Assembly: GCA_017960475.1 (NCBI GenBank)
Contig: JAGCZH010000003.1
Coordinates: forward strand, 1 to 55,901
Direction of reading: 5' to 3'
Length of the DNA stretch: 55,901 nucleotides
Source: Bacteroidales bacterium
GTDB taxonomy: Bacteria > Bacteroidota > Bacteroidia > Bacteroidales > P3
In this document: piece by piece, positions 52,677 through 55,901 of the stretch
Layout of the letters: each line of letters opens with the position of its first letter
Numbering within the stretch: the first letter of the stretch is position 1
The notes under the pieces: generated by a model
Databases searched by the model: none
What the model saw: the letters and a program-made list of their open reading frames with translations, nothing else
What the model was told of the DNA's origin: nothing
Translations under genes and position numbers: made by a program

Positions 52677-53254
52677 GCAACACCAGCAATAACCAAGCCA
52701 CCGCCCCATTTCTCAAGCCATTGGGAGGTTACCGCAAGCTGAGAGTCTATCGGGTGACAGAGATTATCTGCGACCTGACCTATCACTTTGCGCACACCTA
52801 CCTTTGCAAGGGAGACCGCACCATTGACCAGATGGTGCAAGCCGCACGGAGTGGCAAGCAGAATATTGCCGAGGGGAGTAAGGCCGCCACCACCTCGCGT
52901 AAAACGGAGATAAAGCTGACCAATGTTGCCAAAGCAAGTTTGGAGGAATTGTTGGTAGATTACGAGGACTATCTTCGACAGCATGGATTGGAGCAATGGA
53001 AACAGGGGCATCCTCGATACGAAACTATGCGTGAATTTGCCAGCAATGAAAAAATATACACTGAATACAATGCCCTTATGGGTAAACTTGGCGACGAGGA
53101 GTTGGCCAACCTCTGCATCACTCTGATAAACCAAGCAACCTATATGTTGCGTAAACTGATAGAAAAACAACAGCAGCAATTTCTGGAGGAAGGCGGTGTC
53201 CGCGAACAGATGACCAAAGCCCGCCTAGCCTACCGCAGCCAACAGAAAGGATAA
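52673..53254 (+). CDS. four-helix-bundle protein (S23/IVP-like, suffix-domain type)
   Basis: 193 aa. The text LRVYRVTEIICDLTYHFAHTYL and QMVQAARSGKQNIAEGSKAATTSRKTEIKLTNVAKASLEEL matches four-helix-bundle proteins first found within 23S rRNA intervening sequences; the longer C-terminal extension (TYMLRKLIEKQQQQFLEEGG) fits the suffix-domain group. Function is unknown; relatives are often found in variable cassettes. The gene overlaps the acetyltransferase stop and is flanked on both sides by the same ~42-bp word repeat. Confidence 0.88.
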   Translation: MSNTSNNQATAPFLKPLGGYRKLRVYRVTEIICDLTYHFAHTYLCKGDRTIDQMVQAARSGKQNIAEGSKAATTSRKTEIKLTNVAKASLEELLVDYEDYLRQHGLEQWKQGHPRYETMREFASNEKIYTEYNALMGKLGDEELANLCITLINQATYMLRKLIEKQQQQFLEEGGVREQMTKARLAYRSQQKG

Positions 53255-53256
53255 AT

Positions 53257-53300
53257 GTCCGACCCGTCTGACTCGTCCGACCTGTCTGACTCGTCCGACC
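53257..53300 (+). repeat. right direct repeat (GTCCGACC/GTCTGAC words)
   Basis: It reads GTCCGACCCGTCTGAC, then TC, GTCCGACCTGTCTGAC, then TCGTCCGACC. Compared with the left copy it differs only in the short linkers. It begins one base after the ATG at 53255 that follows the four-helix-bundle stop, so a 19-codon micro-ORF rich in Ser-Asp can be read, but this is probably chance. Confidence 0.85.
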
Positions 53301-53334
53301 CCCAAAGACAATAACAAAAAAAAAAACAATAACA

Positions 53335-54291
53335 ATGACCCACTACGAAAAACAATCAAGCAAAGAGTTGCGTGCCGGCATGGGCGAAGGCCTTGTCGAG
53401 GCTGGCCGCAAGAACGAGAATGTCGTCGCCCTGAGCGCCGACGTGAAAGGCAGCGTCAAGATGGACGGCTTTGCCAAGGAGTTCCCCGAGCGCTTCATCC
53501 AGTGCGGCATCGCCGAGGCCAACATGGTTGGTATCGCCGCCGGCCTGAGCCTCTGCGGCAAAGTGCCCTTCATCGGGGGCTTCGCCGAGTTCGTCACTGG
53601 CCGCGTCTACGACCAGATCCGCCAGGTGGTCTGCTACTCGAACAAGAACGTCAAGATCTGCGGCTCGCACGCCGGCATCTCGCTCGGCGAGGACGGCGCC
53701 ACGCACCAGACCATGGAGGACATCGCCCTGATGAAGGTGCTGCCCAACATGACCGTGCTCGTGCCCGCCGACTTCAACCAGGCCAAGGCCGCCACGCTGG
53801 CCGCCGCCGAGCACGTCGGCCCCGTCTATCTGCGCCTCGGCCGCTCCAAGATGCCCTGCTTCCTGCCGGAAAATGAGAAGTTCGAGATTGGCAAGGCCCA
53901 GCTGCTGAGCGAGGGCACCGACGTCACCCTCTTCGCCTGCGGCCACCTTGTGTGGGAAGCCCTGCAGGCCGCCGAGATGCTCGAGAAGGTCGGCATCAGC
54001 TGCGAGGTCATCAACATCCACACCATCAAGCCGCTCGACGTGGAGGCCATCGTGGCCAGCGCCAAGAAGACCGGCGCCGTCGTCACCTGCGAGGAGCACC
54101 TCTTCAACGGCGGCCTCGGCGACAGCATCGCCCAGGCCCTCGCCCTCCGCTGCCCCACGCCGATGGAGTATGTGGCCGTGGACGACAAGTTTGGCGAGAG
54201 CGGCACGCCCGACGAGATGCTCACCAACTACCACCTCCGCGCCGCCGACATCGTGGAGAAGGTGCACAAGGTGTTGACTCGTAAAAAATAA
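53335..54291 (+). CDS. transketolase, C-terminal (pyrimidine-binding) subunit; GC-rich
   Basis: 318 aa. The Pyr domain (about 1-165) has RFIQCGIAEANMVGIAAGLS and SHAGISLGEDGATHQTMEDIALM; the C-terminal domain follows (LLSEGTDVTLFACGHLVWEAL; NIHTIKPLDVEAIV). It completes the enzyme begun by the N-half at 49561. Its codons end almost always in C or G (GCC, GGC, CTG, AAC), unlike the N-half and the intervening genes. This suggests a different origin or very strong codon selection. Confidence 0.95.
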   Translation: MTHYEKQSSKELRAGMGEGLVEAGRKNENVVALSADVKGSVKMDGFAKEFPERFIQCGIAEANMVGIAAGLSLCGKVPFIGGFAEFVTGRVYDQIRQVVCYSNKNVKICGSHAGISLGEDGATHQTMEDIALMKVLPNMTVLVPADFNQAKAATLAAAEHVGPVYLRLGRSKMPCFLPENEKFEIGKAQLLSEGTDVTLFACGHLVWEALQAAEMLEKVGISCEVINIHTIKPLDVEAIVASAKKTGAVVTCEEHLFNGGLGDSIAQALALRCPTPMEYVAVDDKFGESGTPDEMLTNYHLRAADIVEKVHKVLTRKK

Positions 54292-54297
54292 TCCATT

Positions 54298-54438
54298 ATG
54301 AGTGAGTACTCCGAAGGATTATTAATAGGTGTGATATGCGGCGTGATTGCCGTGATTGTCGGCTTTCTGACCGCATTCATAAGAGCTAAGAAGAAAAACA
54401 AAAACAAAGACAAAACCAAAGACAAAAACAATGGATAA
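54298..54438 (+). CDS. 46-aa single-pass membrane peptide
   Basis: The ORF begins MSEYSEGLLIGVICGVIAVI, has one membrane helix (about 8-30) and a very basic, low-complexity tail made of Lys, Asn and Asp (KKKNKNKDKTKDKNNG). It starts 7 bp after the transketolase stop and overlaps the zinc ribbon start by 8 bp, which supports a real coupled gene. No family is recognised. Confidence 0.6.
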   Translation: MSEYSEGLLIGVICGVIAVIVGFLTAFIRAKKKNKNKDKTKDKNNG

Positions 54439-54703
54439 TCCCTTCCCTGAATATCAGCGTTTCTGCCAGAGCTGCGGAATGCCGCTGACCGACGAGGTCG
54501 TGAGCGACAATCCCGAATACTGCAAGTACTGCTTCGCCGACGGAAAGTTCACGCAGGACTGCACGATGGAGCAGATGATAGAGGTCTGCGTCCAGTTCCT
54601 CGACGAGTTCAACAAGAACACGGGTCTGAACCTCACCGCCGATGAATACCGCGAGCAGCTCCGCCAGTACTTCCCCACGCTCAAACGCTGGCAGAAGAAG
54701 TAG
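54431..54703 (+). CDS. putative zinc ribbon protein (Zn_ribbon_2 type)
   Basis: 90 aa. Two cysteine pairs, RFCQSCGMPL and YCKYCFADGKF, form the zinc ribbon; the helical remainder (MEQMIEVCVQFLDEFNKNTG) is typical of the family. Function unknown. Codons are GC-ending like the transketolase C-half, so both belong to the same GC-rich island. Confidence 0.88.
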   Translation: MDNPFPEYQRFCQSCGMPLTDEVVSDNPEYCKYCFADGKFTQDCTMEQMIEVCVQFLDEFNKNTGLNLTADEYREQLRQYFPTLKRWQKK

Positions 54704-54724
54704 ATCCTAACCGCTGCGCGGTAG

Positions 54725-54814
54725 AAATCTTGTAAATCTTGTAAATTCTTTTGCTGACGCAATAACCGCGACAGCCACCGCAAAACGGGAAAAATTACAA
54801 GATTTACGAGATTT
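54725..54814. repeat. long inverted repeat, 20-bp arms
   Basis: AAATCTTGTAAATCTTGTAA (54725-54744) pairs with 54795-54814 at 19 of 20 positions around a 50-nt loop. It lies just after the zinc ribbon gene and marks the end of the GC-rich island. Confidence 0.8.
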
Positions 54815-54866
54815 CGCGAGCGGAGCGAGCAGGAGACATTAACAAAAAACCGCCGTAAAAAGTCAA

Positions 54867-55090
54867 ATTGAACACGAATTATCACGAATTGCCCATTAAT
54901 AATTAATGAATAATTATATGGAAATTTGTGTAAGAAAAGTCGGATTGAACACGAATTATCACGAATTGCCCATTAATAATTAATGAATAATTATATGGTA
55001 ATTCGTGTAAGAAAAGTCAGATTGAACACGAATTACACATTAAATAATTAATGAATAATTATATGGAAATTCGTGTCAGAAAAAAGCGAA
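54867..55090. repeat. 77-bp tandem repeat, three copies, with CACGAATT inverted words
   Basis: Units start ATTGAACACGAATT at 54867, 54944 and 55021. The first two are nearly identical; the third lacks a short internal piece. Each contains CACGAATT words near its start and AATTCGTG (or one base different) near its end. In copy two ACACGAATTA and TAATTCGTGT are perfect inverses. Each unit also contains ATGGAAATT plus the next codons, so the same reading start (MEI) is copied three times. Confidence 0.9.
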
Positions 55091-55107
55091 ACAACGAAAA
55101 CAACGCA

Positions 55108-55563
55108 ATGGGACACAACAAGGACCGACGCCCCACTTATCCGGTGGGAAAAAAGAAAAGCAGCGGCAAATCGATCGTCAAACTGTTGACGAGATGTTTC
55201 GAGTGGCTCTGTATTGCCTTCGTGGTGTTTTTTTTGGTTTATGCAAGCGTCAACATCCCCTACAATTACATCCAGCGGAATCATATCAAGAACAACCCTG
55301 TCGAAACAGAAGCCGTTATTACAAGGATAGGTGATGCAACAAGATGGATAGGACCTTGTGTATATTATGACTACTATGTCGAAGATTCTTTGTATCACGT
55401 CGAAGTGGCTGCAGGACATAAAATAGCAGACCAATTACGTGTAGGCCAAACCATCAATATAACATACGAAAAGGACAATCCGTCGAACTCGATGTATGGG
55501 GAAACGTTATCACAAGCGCATCGTCGACTCAAATTCCGGCGCAAGGACAAGACCGACATTTGA
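55108..55563 (+). CDS. DUF3592-like membrane protein
   Basis: 151 aa from the ATG at 55108 (MGHNKDRRPTYP); two further in-frame ATGs lie upstream within the 77-bp repeats (55051, 55066) and would add repeat-encoded residues. One membrane helix (WLCIAFVVFFLVYASVNI) is followed by a small beta domain, ETEAVITRIGDATRWIGPCVYYDYYV, like DUF3592 proteins. Function unknown. The start cannot be fixed by sequence alone. Confidence 0.65.
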   Translation: MGHNKDRRPTYPVGKKKSSGKSIVKLLTRCFEWLCIAFVVFFLVYASVNIPYNYIQRNHIKNNPVETEAVITRIGDATRWIGPCVYYDYYVEDSLYHVEVAAGHKIADQLRVGQTINITYEKDNPSNSMYGETLSQAHRRLKFRRKDKTDI

Positions 55564-55698
55564 TTAAACACGAATTGCCACGAATGCTCCATTAATTTAG
55601 ATGGTAAGTTAGTGTTAGAACAAGAAAAACAACGTCAAAATGCAGATATGCGCGGTGAAATTACAGGAATGGAACAACAGATTGAGCAGAAACAATAA
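55564..55698 (+). pseudogene. in-frame open stretch after the DUF3592-like stop, possible gene remnant
   Basis: The reading frame of the DUF3592-like gene stays open for 44 more codons past its TGA. The second part reads LDGKLVLEQEKQRQ, then NADMRGEITGMEQQIEQKQ, which looks like a coiled coil, and ends at the TAA at 55696. The first part overlaps a CACGAATTGCCACGAAT word of the same family as the 77-bp repeats. There is no start codon in a good place. Confidence 0.35.
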
Positions 55699-55711
55699 AC
55701 ACAGACAGACA

Positions 55712-55901
55712 ATGAAGAAACTATTTTTACTTGGCGCGATGGTGTGCGCCATCGGAATGATGACCGCCTGCAAGAGCGGCACCGCAACAAACGACACCAT
55801 TGCAACCGACACAGTGCCCGAATGCACATCGCTGTTTGACGGTTTGCAATACAATGATGAAGGCATTGCTTTCATCAAAGATATGACAATAGAGGTTAAT
55901 G
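55712..55901 (+). CDS. lipoprotein, 5' part only (runs off the window)
   Basis: The first 63 residues are visible. The signal ends MMTAC (Cys20), followed by KSGTATNDTIATDTVPEC, a Thr-rich linker. The rest lies outside the window, so no function can be assigned. Codons again favour GC endings at the start. Confidence 0.75.
   Translation, partial: MKKLFLLGAMVCAIGMMTACKSGTATNDTIATDTVPECTSLFDGLQYNDEGIAFIKDMTIEVN

Noticed and set aside
53356..54267. 303-codon minus-strand open frame opposite the transketolase C-half
   Set aside because: It is a shadow of the GC-ending codons of the real gene; its Gly/Ala/His/Asp-rich text matches no fold.
54867..55090. CRISPR array
   Set aside because: Units are directly adjacent 77-bp repeats without unique spacers, and no cas genes are near.

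Overview
The window looks like chromosomal DNA from a member of the Bacteroidales (Bacteroidetes). The reasons are: -7 promoter boxes of the TAnnTTTG type, A/T-rich leaders, many lipoproteins with Bacteroidetes-style lipoboxes, a carboxypeptidase-regulatory/TonB-plug type protein, BspA-like leucine-rich repeats, an NhaD antiporter, a YidC with a large periplasmic domain, and a GH3/beta-lactamase fusion. I see no rRNA, tRNA, CRISPR array, phage genes or transposase. Genes are dense; the long gaps are mostly filled with short word-like repeats.

Layout. 1-6.9 kb: a 150-bp tandem repeat, a GH3-serine hydrolase fusion, a polyprenyl glycosylphosphotransferase, a lipoprotein and an EamA permease. 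7-10.4 kb: an MJ0936/YfcE-type phosphodiesterase behind a 25-bp palindrome, a stand-alone HATPase protein and a BspA-like LRR protein. 10.5-15.8 kb (minus strand): an operon of secreted proteins made of a Sel1-repeat protein, a caspase-like (C14) protease, a 147-aa unknown and a double FGE-sulfatase-fold protein. The last three are joined by ATGA overlaps, and the first and last share an N-terminal module. 16.3-21.6 kb (minus strand): a tight operon of four proteins I do not recognise: a 799-aa single-pass membrane protein with an acidic tail, two paralogous coiled-coil proteins and a bactofilin-like beta-helix protein. 21.8-34.4 kb (minus): a truncated carboxypeptidase-regulatory protein, HflX, a GT4 glycosyltransferase, topoisomerase IV subunit A, FolC, an outer-membrane barrel and a 1037-aa TPR protein. 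34.6-40.6 kb: an amidohydrolase (MtaD-like), an SBP_bac_5 lipoprotein, a ClC channel and an OmpA lipoprotein. 40.7-48.7 kb (minus): an NlpC/P60 peptidase, a polysaccharide group (O-antigen ligase/polymerase, Wzz-like, lysozyme-like), NhaD and YidC. 49-55.9 kb (plus): a lipoprotein, the transketolase N-half, a vWA protein, a 70-aa protein, a GNAT, a four-helix-bundle protein, the transketolase C-half, a 46-aa membrane peptide, a zinc ribbon protein, 77-bp repeats, a DUF3592-like protein and a lipoprotein cut by the window end.

The best candidates for an undescribed system are the four-gene operon at 16260-21595 and the adjacent, co-directional caspase/Sel1/FGE operon at 10529-15835. They are separated only by a structured 424-bp spacer and may be one envelope-associated locus. 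The second theme is word repeats that keep a fixed orientation relative to the next gene. The third is a transketolase split by four genes, one of which (four-helix bundle) is flanked by near-identical direct repeats, and whose C-half starts a GC-rich island.
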